From the NCBI GenBank assembly GCA_015061955.1, contig SUVO01000006.1:62001-126000 (forward strand): a stretch of 64,000 bases of DNA, written 5' to 3'. Shown one piece after another: positions 9,154 through 19,187 of this stretch. The translations under genes and the position numbers were made by a program. The stretch's first letter is position 1; the number at the start of each line of letters is the position of its first letter. The notes under the pieces are model-generated. The model did not search any database, had not been told where the DNA came from, and saw only the letters and a program-made list of their open reading frames with translations. The DNA is from Verrucomicrobiaceae bacterium. GTDB lineage: Bacteria > Verrucomicrobiota > Verrucomicrobiia > Opitutales > Intestinicryptomonadaceae.

Positions 9154-9996
9154 TTAAATTCTGCCGTTTTCGTGCAAGAAGTTTTCTACAACTGGGACAT
9201 CATCTTTGTAGGTAACACCTTGCCATTTTTCATCAGTTGGCAATATTTTTGCATTTGCCAAACCTTCTTTTATTGCTTTATCTACTGCAAATGGCAGATA
9301 AAACTCGGCTTTCATATCCTTTGAATTTTTAGACAAGAAATCTTCAAAATACGTTCCGAGTATTTGCATAAATTCCTTTGGAAAACTCCAGAAGTTTAGC
9401 GATGTAAATTCTTCGCCAGTAAAGACGTTTTTATCGGCATCAATAATAGTATTGTTATCGCGTTGCAGTCCACCATGTTCTTGAATGTTTGTCAGAAACA
9501 AATTGTCATCGGCTTTGCAAATTCCTCGCGATACTGTTCCGTTGTCGGATAGTGTATTTTTTAATTTGTATCCAGCTAAAGCGTATTCGTTTACAGATGC
9601 AGTTTTCAAGAAGTTTGCAGAATCGGCATAAACATTGCGTCCATAGTAGTCGTCGGCATTTATCGCCAAGAATGGTTCGTTTACATTGTTTATCATCGAC
9701 AACACAGCGTGTCCTGTGCCCCATGGTTTTGTTCTACCCTCTGGAAGTTTAGGTTCGCAGAGTTCTTGAAACGAGTAGCGAACATCTATTTGATTTTCGT
9801 ATTTTTTCGATACCGTTTCACGAAAGATATCTTCAATATCTTTTCTAATTACGAACGCTATTTTATTAAAGCCAGCGTTCATTGCGTCTTCAATGGCGAA
9901 GTCGAGCATAGTCTTTCCACCGAATTTTGCAGCCTGTTTAAGGCCTCCGAAGCGGCTACCCATTCCAGCCGCCATTGCTATAAGTGTCTTGTTCAT
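9154..9996 (-). CDS. Nucleotidyltransferase (sugar-nucleotide pyrophosphorylase-like)
   Basis: 280-residue GT-A-fold nucleotidyltransferase that likely makes an NDP-sugar or phosphocholine-type activated group. The signature loop AAGMGSRFGGLKQ is at residues 9-21, and the metal/substrate segment AINADDYYG lies mid-protein. The start was set at 9996 because the signature begins there and its ATG overlaps the ruvC stop (ATGA); an upstream start would add 13 residues inside ruvC. It is translationally coupled to ruvC, an odd pairing that probably reflects genome packing. The specific nucleotide and sugar are not deducible. Confidence 0.8.
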   Translation of the reverse strand: MNKTLIAMAAGMGSRFGGLKQAAKFGGKTMLDFAIEDAMNAGFNKIAFVIRKDIEDIFRETVSKKYENQIDVRYSFQELCEPKLPEGRTKPWGTGHAVLSMINNVNEPFLAINADDYYGRNVYADSANFLKTASVNEYALAGYKLKNTLSDNGTVSRGICKADDNLFLTNIQEHGGLQRDNNTIIDADKNVFTGEEFTSLNFWSFPKEFMQILGTYFEDFLSKNSKDMKAEFYLPFAVDKAIKEGLANAKILPTDEKWQGVTYKDDVPVVENFLHENGRI

Positions 9997-10646
9997 ATTT
10001 TGTGTGTAAAAATGTGTGCCATAGCCGCACCACAAGCGTCGGCTTCATCGTTTGGTAATTCGGGAGCACCCTTTACTATGGAGGCAATCGATTTTACAAT
10101 TTGTTCTTTGCTTGCCCGACCGAAACCAATTACAGCCTGTTTTATGCGAAGTGGTGGGTACTCGAAAACTTCTAATCCTAAATGTGCAGCGGCAGCAATT
10201 GCAGCACCTCGTGACGAACCTAAAATCATTGCAGTTTTAAAATTTTGCACGTACACGCTTTGTTCTATTGCAACGCATATTGGGCTTGTTTGTACAATGA
10301 TTTTTTCGGTTTCTTCAAAAATTCTTGCAAGGCATTGTGCCATTGTCAATTTAGGTTCGTTGCGAACTGTTGTTGAGCATATATAACGCAACGAGCCATC
10401 TGGCATTGCTTCAACTACTGCCAAGCCTGTTCCACGCAACGATGGGTCGATGCCCAATACGATACCACGCATCTGGCGACCTCGCAAATTTTGCTCCTTC
10501 TGTGCCGATTTGCGTTTTTCGCCAGCTGTTTGCGAAGCCTTTGCTTTTATAGATTCAAAAGTCCATGCCGATGTACTACGCGAAGTTACTTTAATTTCGC
10601 CATCAATGATTTTTTGAGTCCAAAGGTTGCGAGAAGACTTTGCCAT
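9993..10646 (-). CDS. ruvC: Crossover junction endodeoxyribonuclease RuvC with an N-terminal extension
   Basis: Holliday-junction resolvase. The RNase-H-like core carries the four expected acidic residues: Asp67 in GIDPS, Glu128 in AIEQS, and Asp200/Asp203 in PNDEADA. The spacing between the first two matches the family. Unusually the reading frame adds about 58 residues ahead of the normal start (MRGIVLGIDPS), and this extension is basic and lysine/serine-rich. Either the extension is a real DNA-binding tail or translation starts at the internal Met59. Its 5' end lies 1 nt from the stop of the upstream Gfo/Idh gene, and it overlaps the nucleotidyltransferase start. ruvA and ruvB are not in the window. 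Confidence 0.9.
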   Translation of the reverse strand: MAKSSRNLWTQKIIDGEIKVTSRSTSAWTFESIKAKASQTAGEKRKSAQKEQNLRGRQMRGIVLGIDPSLRGTGLAVVEAMPDGSLRYICSTTVRNEPKLTMAQCLARIFEETEKIIVQTSPICVAIEQSVYVQNFKTAMILGSSRGAAIAAAAHLGLEVFEYPPLRIKQAVIGFGRASKEQIVKSIASIVKGAPELPNDEADACGAAMAHIFTHKI

Positions 10647-10647
10647 A

Positions 10648-11943
10648 TTAAATTATTTTGTATTCTCCTGAAATTGGCAGTGGCTCTATTGGGAGTTTGC
10701 CAAATTTTAGATTTTCGGGCAAGAGCGATTTTTTTGGTTTACGCAAAGCCCAATCAAATTTAAATTTGAGTCCTGAATAGGCGCTCATTCTCGCTGATAT
10801 AGCGTACATGCAAGCATCGGTCATTTCTGCTATTGTGTTTATAGCCAAGCCTTCGCGTGCCGATTTTACAAGTGTTCGGTATTCTTCAAAAATGGGGTCT
10901 TCAACCTGTGGCGACTGCCAATTATTTTTGCCTCTGATTAATTGTTTTGAAAACAAACTTGTTTCCATTACGCCTTCTGTACCAATTATTCTTTCTACAA
11001 CTTGAGGAGCTGTATTTGGTTCTTGACGACATTGCGCAAACAAGCGTACATCGTTGCCAAAATCGAACTCGGCACTGAAGTGCGAAAATCTGTTTCCGTA
11101 TTGAGGCATTGGTAGATTTAAACGTCTGCCACCTATTGCGCTTACAAAGTTTGGGTTTCTACCAAAAGCCCAACGCATAATATCGAGATTATGCACTTGT
11201 TGTTCTACTATGTGGTCTCCACAAGTCCATGTAAAAAGCCCCCAGTTGCGAAGCTGATATTCCAATTCTTCTGGATCAAAATTTGGTGGAGTTTTTAAAT
11301 CCATACCATCGAAGTGCGACAGGAACCAATAGCACTGTGCGTATAAAATCTCGCCAATCTGTCCGTCTTGAACTCGTTTGATTGCTTCCTGATAACCCTT
11401 GTGATAACGGCGTTGTACACCACTTATTGCTGTTAGATTTTTCTGTGTTGCAATGCTTGCAAGCTGATACATTTTTCTGGCTTGAACAGAATCTACGCAA
11501 ATTGGTTTTTCCATCAAAACGTGTTTATTGTGCATTATCGCATACTCAACTTCTTGTGGACGGAACACTGGAGGAGTTGCCAATACTGCAATATCAGCAC
11601 AATCAATAGCTTCTTTGTAAGCATCTAATCCTACAAAAATTCGGGATTGAGGTACGTCGAAAATATCTGTTTTGTTCTGATATTTTTCGGATAGCTCTAA
11701 AGCTTTTTTGTGTAGAGCTTTTGCACAATCATCAAATGCGTCGGCAATTGCAACAATTTTAGTGTTCTGATTTATCTTAAAGAGGGCTTTTATAGCTTTC
11801 CAGCCACTTCTACCAGAACCGATAATTGCAACTTTTAGAGTATCGGAACCTTTTGTTTTGGCAGAAGAATACAAAGGCATTGCCGACAACGCAAGTGTTG
11901 TGGCTGTTGTTTTTAAAAAATTTCTTCTGCCGATAAAATCCAT
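10648..11943 (-). CDS. Tat-exported Gfo/Idh/MocA family oxidoreductase
   Basis: 431-residue oxidoreductase with a Tat signal (GRRNFLKTTATTLALSA) and a Rossmann motif AIIGSGRSGWK near residues 40-50. The conserved lysine lies in MEKPICVD near residue 150, and a TWTCGDHIVEQQVHNLD segment carries the His/Asp typical of the catalytic domain. It belongs to a different branch from the paralogue at 4.4 kb. It is the first gene of the minus-strand run into ruvC and the nucleotidyltransferase with almost no spacing. The likely role is oxidation or epimerisation of a sugar in the periplasm; the substrate is unknown. Confidence 0.88.
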   Translation of the reverse strand: MDFIGRRNFLKTTATTLALSAMPLYSSAKTKGSDTLKVAIIGSGRSGWKAIKALFKINQNTKIVAIADAFDDCAKALHKKALELSEKYQNKTDIFDVPQSRIFVGLDAYKEAIDCADIAVLATPPVFRPQEVEYAIMHNKHVLMEKPICVDSVQARKMYQLASIATQKNLTAISGVQRRYHKGYQEAIKRVQDGQIGEILYAQCYWFLSHFDGMDLKTPPNFDPEELEYQLRNWGLFTWTCGDHIVEQQVHNLDIMRWAFGRNPNFVSAIGGRRLNLPMPQYGNRFSHFSAEFDFGNDVRLFAQCRQEPNTAPQVVERIIGTEGVMETSLFSKQLIRGKNNWQSPQVEDPIFEEYRTLVKSAREGLAINTIAEMTDACMYAISARMSAYSGLKFKFDWALRKPKKSLLPENLKFGKLPIEPLPISGEYKII

Positions 11944-12080
11944 ATTGAAGTATTTTTCAAAAAAAACTCTCGGTTGCGAGTATTTTTTTTATTTTTTACA
12001 AATAAAATCTTTACAGTAATTTTGAAAGTTGCAAAATCAAAATAGAAAACAACAAGTGTTTGTTTGGTGTAAATTAAAAC

Positions 12081-12111
12081 TTTACATATCTTAGTAATAT
12101 TGTGATACTAT
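12081..12111 (+). promoter_or_regulatory. Putative promoter of the DivIC-like/pullulanase operon
   Basis: TTTACA (12081-12086) and TACTAT (12106-12111), separated by 19 nt. The -10 box ends only 10 nt before the ATG and no Shine-Dalgarno site is visible, so the message would have almost no leader. Confidence 0.45.
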
Positions 12112-12121
12112 AAAAGATAAT

Positions 12122-12853
12122 ATGAAAATAAAACTCCACAATTTTATTGCTTTTACAGTGCTACTTGCGTCTGCAATAGTAGGTTTGTGCTTTTATTCTG
12201 AGTGGAGTGGTATGGCAGAAGAAAATCAGCAACTTTTAGAACATAGAAAGCAATTGCAAGCTCAAGTAGATGCTCTTCAAAAAGATTGGGAAAATAAAAA
12301 CGAATATTATAATCGATTGTTGTCTGACCCAGAATTTGCCGAGCGTGTAATTCGCGAAAAACTCGGTTATGCTTATCCGAACGATATCGTTTTTAGATTT
12401 AAAGATTCAGATCCAGTAGATATTGCCGATGATTCAGAAAAAGGCGATTTTGATACGCCTGCATTGCCTCCAAAACGCAAAACTTTATTTGAAAAAATAA
12501 AAGAGTTTTTTGGCTTTGGCAAAAAAGAAAAATCGTTAGTAGCAAACAATTCTAAGGAATCGTTGCCAGAATTGAGAATAGATATGACAAACGCTTCTGT
12601 AGATGCTGTTGAAAATAAAAAACGTTTAGAAAGTAAAATGGCGCCTACTATTTCGACAGATAATGGAGTGTCGCAAAATGCGTTAGAATTGCCCAACAAT
12701 GTAAAATTGATTTCAGAGAAATCTGTTGGAACTTTGCAAGATATAAAAATGCGTTCGGTAAAAGTAAAATTGGGTGGAACAAATGCTTCTATTCGTAGAA
12801 TTACTGCGTTGCCTTTAAAACCTGTTCGTTTTGTTTCACGCCATAAAATGTAG
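12122..12853 (+). CDS. DivIC/FtsB-like septum-formation initiator protein
   Basis: 243-residue bitopic membrane protein. Residues 9-27 are a single transmembrane helix, followed by a coiled coil (EENQQLLEHRKQLQAQVDAL) and the segment DPEFAERVIREKLGYAYPND, which is the typical DivIC/FtsB ending (ExxAREKLGY). The family is usually 90-130 residues; here a long, charged and probably disordered C-terminal tail of about 140 residues is added. It would belong to the divisome at midcell. The pullulanase gene follows 3 nt later, a pairing without an obvious functional reason. Confidence 0.75.
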   Translation: MKIKLHNFIAFTVLLASAIVGLCFYSEWSGMAEENQQLLEHRKQLQAQVDALQKDWENKNEYYNRLLSDPEFAERVIREKLGYAYPNDIVFRFKDSDPVDIADDSEKGDFDTPALPPKRKTLFEKIKEFFGFGKKEKSLVANNSKESLPELRIDMTNASVDAVENKKRLESKMAPTISTDNGVSQNALELPNNVKLISEKSVGTLQDIKMRSVKVKLGGTNASIRRITALPLKPVRFVSRHKM

Positions 12854-12856
12854 TAT

Positions 12857-15250
12857 ATGAAGATATCGAAGGCATGGTGGTCGCAAAGTAGTGAAATTGT
12901 AGTCGAGTTCAATCGCGATTGTCAGATTGTACCTCGTGTAGAACTTGAAAATACTAATATAAAAGCTGTTTCTATTGTTCGGGCAAATAAGCATAGTTAT
13001 GCTGAATATAGCTCGTATTACATAGAAGATGATGTTGTTTGTTTTTTTATTTCGCAACGTAGTTTTCCTAATGTTGAGCGCAATAAATCGTATTATTTGT
13101 GTGGCGATTTCAACGATTGGGGCAGTGCTATTGGGCAACAACAATGGTATATGCAACCAGTTTTTAACAATGGAGCATTATGGTATAAACTATCGGTGGC
13201 AGTATCGCAATTAAATTTAAAAAAAGGCGTGTGCCAGTTCAAATTTGCCTCAGACGATGGTTCGTGGCTTGAACCAAATTCTAATGCAGTAAATTTGTAT
13301 TCAGATAAAAATGGCAACTCGAATTTGCATCTGAATTTATCTACAACAGGCAATCATTTATTTGTTGTAAAAACTTCGGTTGCGTGTCAGTTGGGTGAGC
13401 CAGTTCGTATATATTTTCCCGATTACAATTTACGTGTAGATGTAGATGAATCGGTTTTGCTTTCAAAAGTTTATTCAAATGCACATTTGGGAGTGTATCT
13501 TGAAAATAATAAGACAGTTTTTCGCTTATTTGCACCTCGTGCAACTCAAGTGTGGGTTGCATATCGCGATATAAATGAACGAAATGTACATCTGTTAAAA
13601 GCCGAGTGTTCCGATGGTGCTGTTTGGGTTGCTAAAGCCGATAGCGATTTGTGTGGCAAAGTATATGTGTATTTTATAGATGGTGAAAATTACAACAATA
13701 CAACGGCGTTCAATAAATCTAAATTTGTTGCCGATCCATACGCAAACGCAATGTTAAATTCGAAAGGTGAGTGTATTGTAAAGTATGATTTCAATTTGCC
13801 TAAAGCCGACAATTTTCAACCTCCTCATTGGCACGATTTGGTTATTGTTGAAGCACATTTGCGTGATGTTTTAGCTAATGCAAAAGCTCAAATAAGTAGT
13901 GAAGAACGGCTTACTTTTTCTGGACTCGAAAAGTGGTTGCAGTCTCCTGATTGTTATTTGCGAAAGTGTGGTGCAAATTGCGTAGAACTTCAGCCAATAC
14001 AAGAATTTACTTACGAGAAAAAGAGTGATTACGAGTGGGGGTATATGCCTGTAAATTGGTCGGCTCCAGCAAGTGCGTATGGGGTGTGCCCTGAAAAAGC
14101 CTCGCAAAACGATGAATTTGCAAGTCTTGTAAAAGCGTTTCACAAGGTTGGTTTAGCTGTTATTTTAGATGTTGTTTATAATCATTATGGCGAGCCAAAT
14201 TACTTAGAGCTTGTTGATAAACAATACTATTTTGTTACAGATTACCATGGCAATCTTTCAAATTGCAGTGGTTGTGGTAACGATTTTAGAGCATCAGCAC
14301 CAATGGCGAAGCGTCTCATATTAGATTCTCTTAAGAAACTTGTTGTAAATTATGGTGTAGATGGTTTTCGTTTCGATTTAGCAGAACTTTTAGGTGTTGA
14401 TGTTCTTGTTGAAATTGAGCGCGAGCTTAAAAAAGTAAAACCATCAATAATTTTAATAGCAGAGCCTTGGAGTTTTAGGGGGCATATAGCTCATCGCCTA
14501 AAAAATACTGGCTTTGCATCGTGGAACGATGGTTTTAGAGAATTTATTTTGCAGTATGCAAAGGGTAATGGAAATTTTGATGGTTTTAAACACTTTGTTT
14601 GTGGTAGTTTAGGTTCTGTTGCAAGCTTTTCTGCCCAAAGTGTAAATTATGTAGAAAGTCATGACGATATGTGTTTGTTTGATCGCATTACATCGCGTTA
14701 TGAAAACCCCACATACGAAGATATTTGCAGATATAAAATTGCTTATGCTATAACAATATTGTCGCATGGTATTCCAATGGTAGCAGAAGGTTTCGATATT
14801 GTTCGCACCAAAAATGGTAAAAATAATACTTATAAAGATGGTTATACAAATCGATTAGATTATAATCGAGGACAGCGTTTTTCTGGCGTATGCAATTGGC
14901 TTCGTAGTCTTGTAAAATTTAGACTTTCACAAAATGGTAAGGCTCTGCGTAGAGATGGTTGCGATAATCCTATGTTTTTTAAGTTTTACAAGTGTGCTTA
15001 TCACGAAGGTGCTGGGGCTGTTTTGTTTAACTCGAATGGTTGCGATAAATCTTGTATAAGTGTTTTTATGGGCTTTAATCCGTTGTCGGAAGATGTAGAG
15101 ATGTCGGTGGCTAACGACCTCGATGGTTTTATTCAAATTGCCGATATAGATTCATTTAACGAAAACGGTTTGTTGAGCGATTATCCTATCGAAAACGGCA
15201 TACTAAAGTTGCGTCCGTTGAGTATGGTTTTAATGATTAAACAAGTTTGA
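12857..15250 (+). CDS. GH13 pullulanase/isoamylase-type debranching enzyme
   Basis: 797-residue alpha-glucan enzyme of glycoside hydrolase family 13. Two N-terminal beta-sandwich domains precede the barrel (SYYLCGDFNDW near residue 80, then a CBM48-like VYLENNKTVFRLFAPRA segment). The four GH13 regions are all present: ILDVVYNHY near 434, GFRFDLAEL near 501 with the Asp nucleophile, LIAEPW near 533 with the acid/base Glu, and VESHDD near 596. This layout fits type I pullulanase, cleaving alpha-1,6 branches of glycogen or pullulan. No signal peptide is seen, so it likely debranches intracellular glycogen, complementing the branching enzyme at 21.3 kb. Confidence 0.85.
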   Translation: MKISKAWWSQSSEIVVEFNRDCQIVPRVELENTNIKAVSIVRANKHSYAEYSSYYIEDDVVCFFISQRSFPNVERNKSYYLCGDFNDWGSAIGQQQWYMQPVFNNGALWYKLSVAVSQLNLKKGVCQFKFASDDGSWLEPNSNAVNLYSDKNGNSNLHLNLSTTGNHLFVVKTSVACQLGEPVRIYFPDYNLRVDVDESVLLSKVYSNAHLGVYLENNKTVFRLFAPRATQVWVAYRDINERNVHLLKAECSDGAVWVAKADSDLCGKVYVYFIDGENYNNTTAFNKSKFVADPYANAMLNSKGECIVKYDFNLPKADNFQPPHWHDLVIVEAHLRDVLANAKAQISSEERLTFSGLEKWLQSPDCYLRKCGANCVELQPIQEFTYEKKSDYEWGYMPVNWSAPASAYGVCPEKASQNDEFASLVKAFHKVGLAVILDVVYNHYGEPNYLELVDKQYYFVTDYHGNLSNCSGCGNDFRASAPMAKRLILDSLKKLVVNYGVDGFRFDLAELLGVDVLVEIERELKKVKPSIILIAEPWSFRGHIAHRLKNTGFASWNDGFREFILQYAKGNGNFDGFKHFVCGSLGSVASFSAQSVNYVESHDDMCLFDRITSRYENPTYEDICRYKIAYAITILSHGIPMVAEGFDIVRTKNGKNNTYKDGYTNRLDYNRGQRFSGVCNWLRSLVKFRLSQNGKALRRDGCDNPMFFKFYKCAYHEGAGAVLFNSNGCDKSCISVFMGFNPLSEDVEMSVANDLDGFIQIADIDSFNENGLLSDYPIENGILKLRPLSMVLMIKQV

Positions 15251-15388
15251 ATATAATAAGATTTTGCTTGCTCTTGTGTTAGTAAGGGCGTATGTTTTAA
15301 CCTCGTTTTATAAAGCGATATTGTGCAAATTTGAGGTTTTGTTTAAAAATATTCAAATTTGTACAAGAAAAATCCGATGTAATCATAA

Positions 15389-15796
15389 ATGAATAACAAA
15401 GTAAGAGAATTGCAAAAGACTTTAGAAGCTATCGTGCGCGATGATTCTCGCTATGCGATAGGTGCGTATGTCTTTGTGCGTATGGGATTAGATTTTACTA
15501 TAAAGCGTCTGGCTGCAAAAGATAAAAATCGGAAAGATCGCAATGTTTCTGCACAAGAATTACTTGATGGCATTCGTGTTTTTGCGTTGGAAAGTTTTGG
15601 ACCAATGGCAATGACATTGTTTGAAGAATGGGGTGTGCATTCGTGTGCAGATTTTGGAAATATAGTTTTTAATTTGGTTGATGCTCATATTTTGGCTACA
15701 TCAAAAGGCGATAAAATTGAGGATTTTTACGATGGGTACGATTTTAACGAAGCCTTCGTAAAACCATTCTTGCCCAAGAAAAAGAAAGCAAAGTAA
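15389..15796 (+). CDS. Minf_1886 family protein, first gene of the Suf operon
   Basis: 135-residue soluble protein of the uncharacterised Planctomycetes/Verrucomicrobia family typified by Minf_1886. Recognisable parts are the [17 protein letters not shown] segment near the start, the central [21 protein letters not shown] block, and the acidic [12 protein letters not shown] stretch before a lysine-rich end. Its stop codon TAA shares a base with the sufC start (TAATG), so translation is coupled. This position suggests a role with Fe-S cluster assembly, but that is inference from context. It is one of the clearer phylum markers in the window. Confidence 0.75.
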   Translation: MNNKVRELQKTLEAIVRDDSRYAIGAYVFVRMGLDFTIKRLAAKDKNRKDRNVSAQELLDGIRVFALESFGPMAMTLFEEWGVHSCADFGNIVFNLVDAHILATSKGDKIEDFYDGYDFNEAFVKPFLPKKKKAK

Positions 15797-16533
15797 TGAA
15801 AGGTTTGGAAATAAAAAATCTCGTCGTTAAAATCGGCGAAAGAGCAGTAATTGATGGCTTGAATTTAACAATTCCAGCTGGAGAAGTACATGCAATTATG
15901 GGGCCTAATGGCACAGGCAAAAGTAGTTTGTCGAAAGCTATTGCCGGACACCCAGATTATAAAATTGTATCGGGCGAAGTTCTTTTAGACGGTGAAAATA
16001 TTGTTGGGCTTGAGCCTGATGTTATTGCTCGTAAGGGATTCTTTTTGTCGTTCCAGTATCCAGTAGATGTTCCAGGGGTAAGTATTGCTAATTTTATAAG
16101 AGCATGCTTGAATGCTCGTTTGCCCGAAGGCGAAACACTCGATGCTGTTAAGTATTATAAGGAGCTTTATGCAAAAATGGACTTGCTTAAAATGGATAAG
16201 TCTTTTACTGCACGCAGTGTAAACGAGGGCTTTAGTGGCGGCGAAAAGAAGCGTTGCGATATTTTGCAAATGTTGATGTTAAATCCTAAGTTTGCAGTTT
16301 TAGATGAAACTGATAGTGGTTTGGATATCGACGCATTGCGTATTGTTTCAGAAGGTGTAAATTCTGCACGTTCTTCAGAGCGTGGAATGCTTTTAATTAC
16401 ACACTACAATAGACTTTTAGAATATATAAAGCCCGATAAAATTCATGTTCTCAATGCTGGTAAAGTAGTTTTAAGTGGTGGTGCTGAATTGGCGTTGGAA
16501 TTAGAGAAAAAAGGCTACGATTGGTTGAAATAA
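15796..16533 (+). CDS. sufC: Fe-S cluster assembly ATPase SufC
   Basis: 245-residue ABC-type ATPase that forms the SufBCD scaffold complex for Fe-S cluster assembly in the cytoplasm. The Walker A motif is GPNGTGKSS near residues 36-44, the signature is FSGGEKKR, and Walker B is [16 protein letters not shown], the SufC version of the motif. Length is normal. It is coupled to the gene before it and to sufB after it by single-base TAATG overlaps. Confidence 0.97.
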   Translation: MKGLEIKNLVVKIGERAVIDGLNLTIPAGEVHAIMGPNGTGKSSLSKAIAGHPDYKIVSGEVLLDGENIVGLEPDVIARKGFFLSFQYPVDVPGVSIANFIRACLNARLPEGETLDAVKYYKELYAKMDLLKMDKSFTARSVNEGFSGGEKKRCDILQMLMLNPKFAVLDETDSGLDIDALRIVSEGVNSARSSERGMLLITHYNRLLEYIKPDKIHVLNAGKVVLSGGAELALELEKKGYDWLK

Positions 16534-17942
16534 TGGAAAATCCAGAACAGTCTTTGAATTTGGATAGAAGTGCGGGCGATTTCAAATACGCTGAAGATTA
16601 CGCATATGATGCTGGCGTAGGCTTAAATGAAGACGTTATCCGTTATATCTCGAGTGTAAAAGGTGAAGATGAGTGGATTTTAAATTTCCGACTCGAAGCT
16701 TTAAAAACCTTCGAGAAAATGAAAAATCCAACGCATTGGGCATCGAAGCGTTTAGATGAGTTAGACTTTTCAAAAATTCGCTATTACTTGGCTAAAGGTG
16801 CTAAGAAAACACGCTCTTGGGACGAAGTTCCCGACGACGTAAAAAACACATTTGAACGCTTGGGTGTTCCAGAACAAGAACGTGCCTTTTTGGCTGGGGT
16901 TGAAGCTCAGTTCGACTCTGAATCGGCATATTCTAATATGAAAGAACACCTTGCAAAAGATGGTGTTATATTTGTTGATTCGACCGAAGGCTTAAAAAAG
17001 TATCCTGAAATTTTTCGCAAGTACTTTGGTAAAGTAATTCCAACTTCCGATAACAAATATAGTGCGTTAAATAGTGCAGTGTTTTCGGGTGGTAGTTTTA
17101 TTTATGTGCCAAAAGGTGTAAAGGTTCAACAACCTTTGCAGGCGTATTTCCGTATAAATGCCGAAAGCTTTGGTCAGTTTGAACGTACGTTGATTATCGC
17201 TGACGAAGGCGCAGAACTTATGTATATGGAGGGTTGTACTGCACCTCGTTTTGAAACTGGAACATTGCACTCGGCAGTTGTAGAGCTTGTTGCATTGAAG
17301 GGCGCTAAAATTCAGTATGTAACTGTTCAAAATTGGTCGGATAACGTTTTCAATTTGGTAACAAAACGTGGTATGGCTGAAGAAGATGCTCAAATACGTT
17401 GGGTCGATTGCAATATAGGTAGTGGCATTACAATGAAATATCCAGCAGTTGTACTCAAGGGCGAACGTGCAAGAGGTGAGGTAATTTCGATTGCTTTAGC
17501 AAATGCAAAACAGCATCAAGATACGGGTGCAAAGATGATTCATCTTGCTGATAACACAACATCTAATGTTACATCTAAGTCGGTAAGTATTGCAGATGGT
17601 AGAGCGTCGTATCGTGGTTTGGTATATATGCCAAAGAATGTAAAAAATTGCAAAAATAATACTGAGTGCGATGCTTTGTTGATAAATACAAATTCTAGAA
17701 CCGATACATATCCAGCAATAGTTTGTTCGGGTGAAGGTAATAGTATTCAGCACGAAGCAAGTGTGTCGAAGCTAAACGAAGAACAAATATTCTATATGCG
17801 TCAGCGTGGTTTGTCGGAAACAGAAGCTGTAAGCTTAGCAGTAAATGGTTTTGTAAACGATTTGGTAAAAGAGTTTCCAATGGAATATTCTGTTGAACTA
17901 AAACGCCTGATTGAACTTCAAATGGAAGGGTCGGTAGGATGA
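16533..17942 (+). CDS. sufB: Fe-S cluster assembly protein SufB
   Basis: 469-residue scaffold subunit on which nascent Fe-S clusters form. It has the SufB N-terminal segment ([20 protein letters not shown]), the beta-helix core, and the conserved C-terminal block [13 protein letters not shown]...[20 protein letters not shown]. The start was placed at the ATG overlapping the sufC stop (TAATG); a TTG four codons upstream lies inside sufC and is less likely. The stop overlaps the sufD start by ATGA. sufS and sufU/E are not in the window, so the cysteine desulfurase must be encoded elsewhere. Confidence 0.97.
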   Translation: MENPEQSLNLDRSAGDFKYAEDYAYDAGVGLNEDVIRYISSVKGEDEWILNFRLEALKTFEKMKNPTHWASKRLDELDFSKIRYYLAKGAKKTRSWDEVPDDVKNTFERLGVPEQERAFLAGVEAQFDSESAYSNMKEHLAKDGVIFVDSTEGLKKYPEIFRKYFGKVIPTSDNKYSALNSAVFSGGSFIYVPKGVKVQQPLQAYFRINAESFGQFERTLIIADEGAELMYMEGCTAPRFETGTLHSAVVELVALKGAKIQYVTVQNWSDNVFNLVTKRGMAEEDAQIRWVDCNIGSGITMKYPAVVLKGERARGEVISIALANAKQHQDTGAKMIHLADNTTSNVTSKSVSIADGRASYRGLVYMPKNVKNCKNNTECDALLINTNSRTDTYPAIVCSGEGNSIQHEASVSKLNEEQIFYMRQRGLSETEAVSLAVNGFVNDLVKEFPMEYSVELKRLIELQMEGSVG

Positions 17943-19084
17943 GTATTTCAAAAATTTCTCAGTGGGCCAAAAATAGATTCGGCGAAGTTTCGTTTCCTCA
18001 TAAAAAAGATGAGTATTGGCGTTTTGCTGATTTAAATGCGTGGGGTGTTGATGGTTTACATCCATTCTTTACATCGTCTAATCCTCCAACAAGTGGAGCG
18101 TGTGCAAGTGTGCGTTTGAAAGAGATAGAGCTTGCATCTTGCAATGTTTTGTTTAGCGATGGGCAGTTGTTGAAGGCAGAAGGTGTTGATGGTGTTGAAA
18201 TTTTGTCGATGGCAGATGCATTTGCAAATAATGCAGAAAGATTTGAAAAATTCTTTTTATCGGCAGAGGGTAAGTTCGACGTGTTTCAAGCATCGCGTGC
18301 TGAAAATGGTGTGTTTGTTCGTATTAAGGCAAATTCTGAAGCGCAGTTAGATGTTGGTGTAATTTCTAAAATGCATATAAGTGCTTGTGGTGTTTACTTC
18401 TTGCTCGAAGAAAACGCTAAGTTGCGTTTGAATAAAACTACGCTCACATTTGGTGGTGCATTGAGTTCGGCTCGCTTGGGGTTTGAGTTGCAAAAAGGTG
18501 CAAGTTTGGTGTATTCACAACATAAGTATTCCGAGAAATCTGCATTGATGTACGAACGTGAAGATTTTATACTTTCGGAAAACGCTGAAGTTGTTGATGC
18601 AATGGCTCAAGAAGGATTGTCGCATTCAAGAAGCGAACGTAATTTTTATTTGAATGGTTTTAATGCAAATGTCGATAGTAGAGTTTTCTTGAAAACATCG
18701 GGAAATATAACTGCCGATTTGCGTACAAAACAAATTCATTCGGTTGCTGGTGCAAAGAGTAATTTGGCAGTTAAAGCCGCATTGAACGATTCTTCGGCTA
18801 TTGCTTTTACGGGGCTTGTAGATGTTTGCGAGCAAGCTCAAAAGACCGAGGCGTATCAGAGTTGTCGCTCGTTGTTGCTCAGTAAAGATGCTAAAGCTCA
18901 AGCCTCGCCAATCTTAGAAATATCGGCAAACGATGTTCTTTGTTCGCATGGTTGTACTGTTGCTGAACCCGATAAAGAACAGCTTTTCTATATGCGTTCG
19001 CGAGGTTTAAGTTTAGAGCAGTCTCGAGAAATGATTGTTGAAAGTTTTGCAAATTCAACGTTTGAGAAAGTTTTGCAAAAATAG
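17939..19084 (+). CDS. sufD: Fe-S cluster assembly protein SufD
   Basis: 381-residue partner of SufB in the SufBCD complex, sharing the C-terminal core: the H-S-V-A-G segment near residue 270 and the block [14 protein letters not shown]...[10 protein letters not shown]. Its start overlaps the sufB stop (ATGA). The N-terminal region is more divergent, as is normal for SufD. A terminator follows 9 nt after the stop, closing the operon. Gene order C-B-D with a leading Minf_1886 gene differs from the E. coli A-B-C-D-S-E order. Confidence 0.93.
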   Translation: MSISKISQWAKNRFGEVSFPHKKDEYWRFADLNAWGVDGLHPFFTSSNPPTSGACASVRLKEIELASCNVLFSDGQLLKAEGVDGVEILSMADAFANNAERFEKFFLSAEGKFDVFQASRAENGVFVRIKANSEAQLDVGVISKMHISACGVYFLLEENAKLRLNKTTLTFGGALSSARLGFELQKGASLVYSQHKYSEKSALMYEREDFILSENAEVVDAMAQEGLSHSRSERNFYLNGFNANVDSRVFLKTSGNITADLRTKQIHSVAGAKSNLAVKAALNDSSAIAFTGLVDVCEQAQKTEAYQSCRSLLLSKDAKAQASPILEISANDVLCSHGCTVAEPDKEQLFYMRSRGLSLEQSREMIVESFANSTFEKVLQK

Positions 19085-19093
19085 TTTTTTTTA

Positions 19094-19122
19094 GGTGTAC
19101 TTGTAATAAGTACGCCTTTTTT
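19094..19122 (+). terminator. Terminator of the Suf operon
   Basis: Arms GGTGTACTT and AAGTACGCC (one G-U pair) around a 5-nt loop, followed by six T. Confidence 0.8.
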
Positions 19123-19152
19123 AGCTTTTTTGTTGGAAACAAGTAATAGTTC

Positions 19153-19181
19153 TTGATTTTTTAGTATCTTAGCCGTACTAT
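19153..19181 (+). promoter_or_regulatory. Putative promoter directly abutting the NfeD start
   Basis: TTGATT and TACTAT separated by exactly 17 nt. The -10 box ends 6 nt before the ATG at 19188 and no Shine-Dalgarno is seen, so transcription would start at or next to the start codon. Confidence 0.6.
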
Positions 19182-19187
19182 GTTTGC

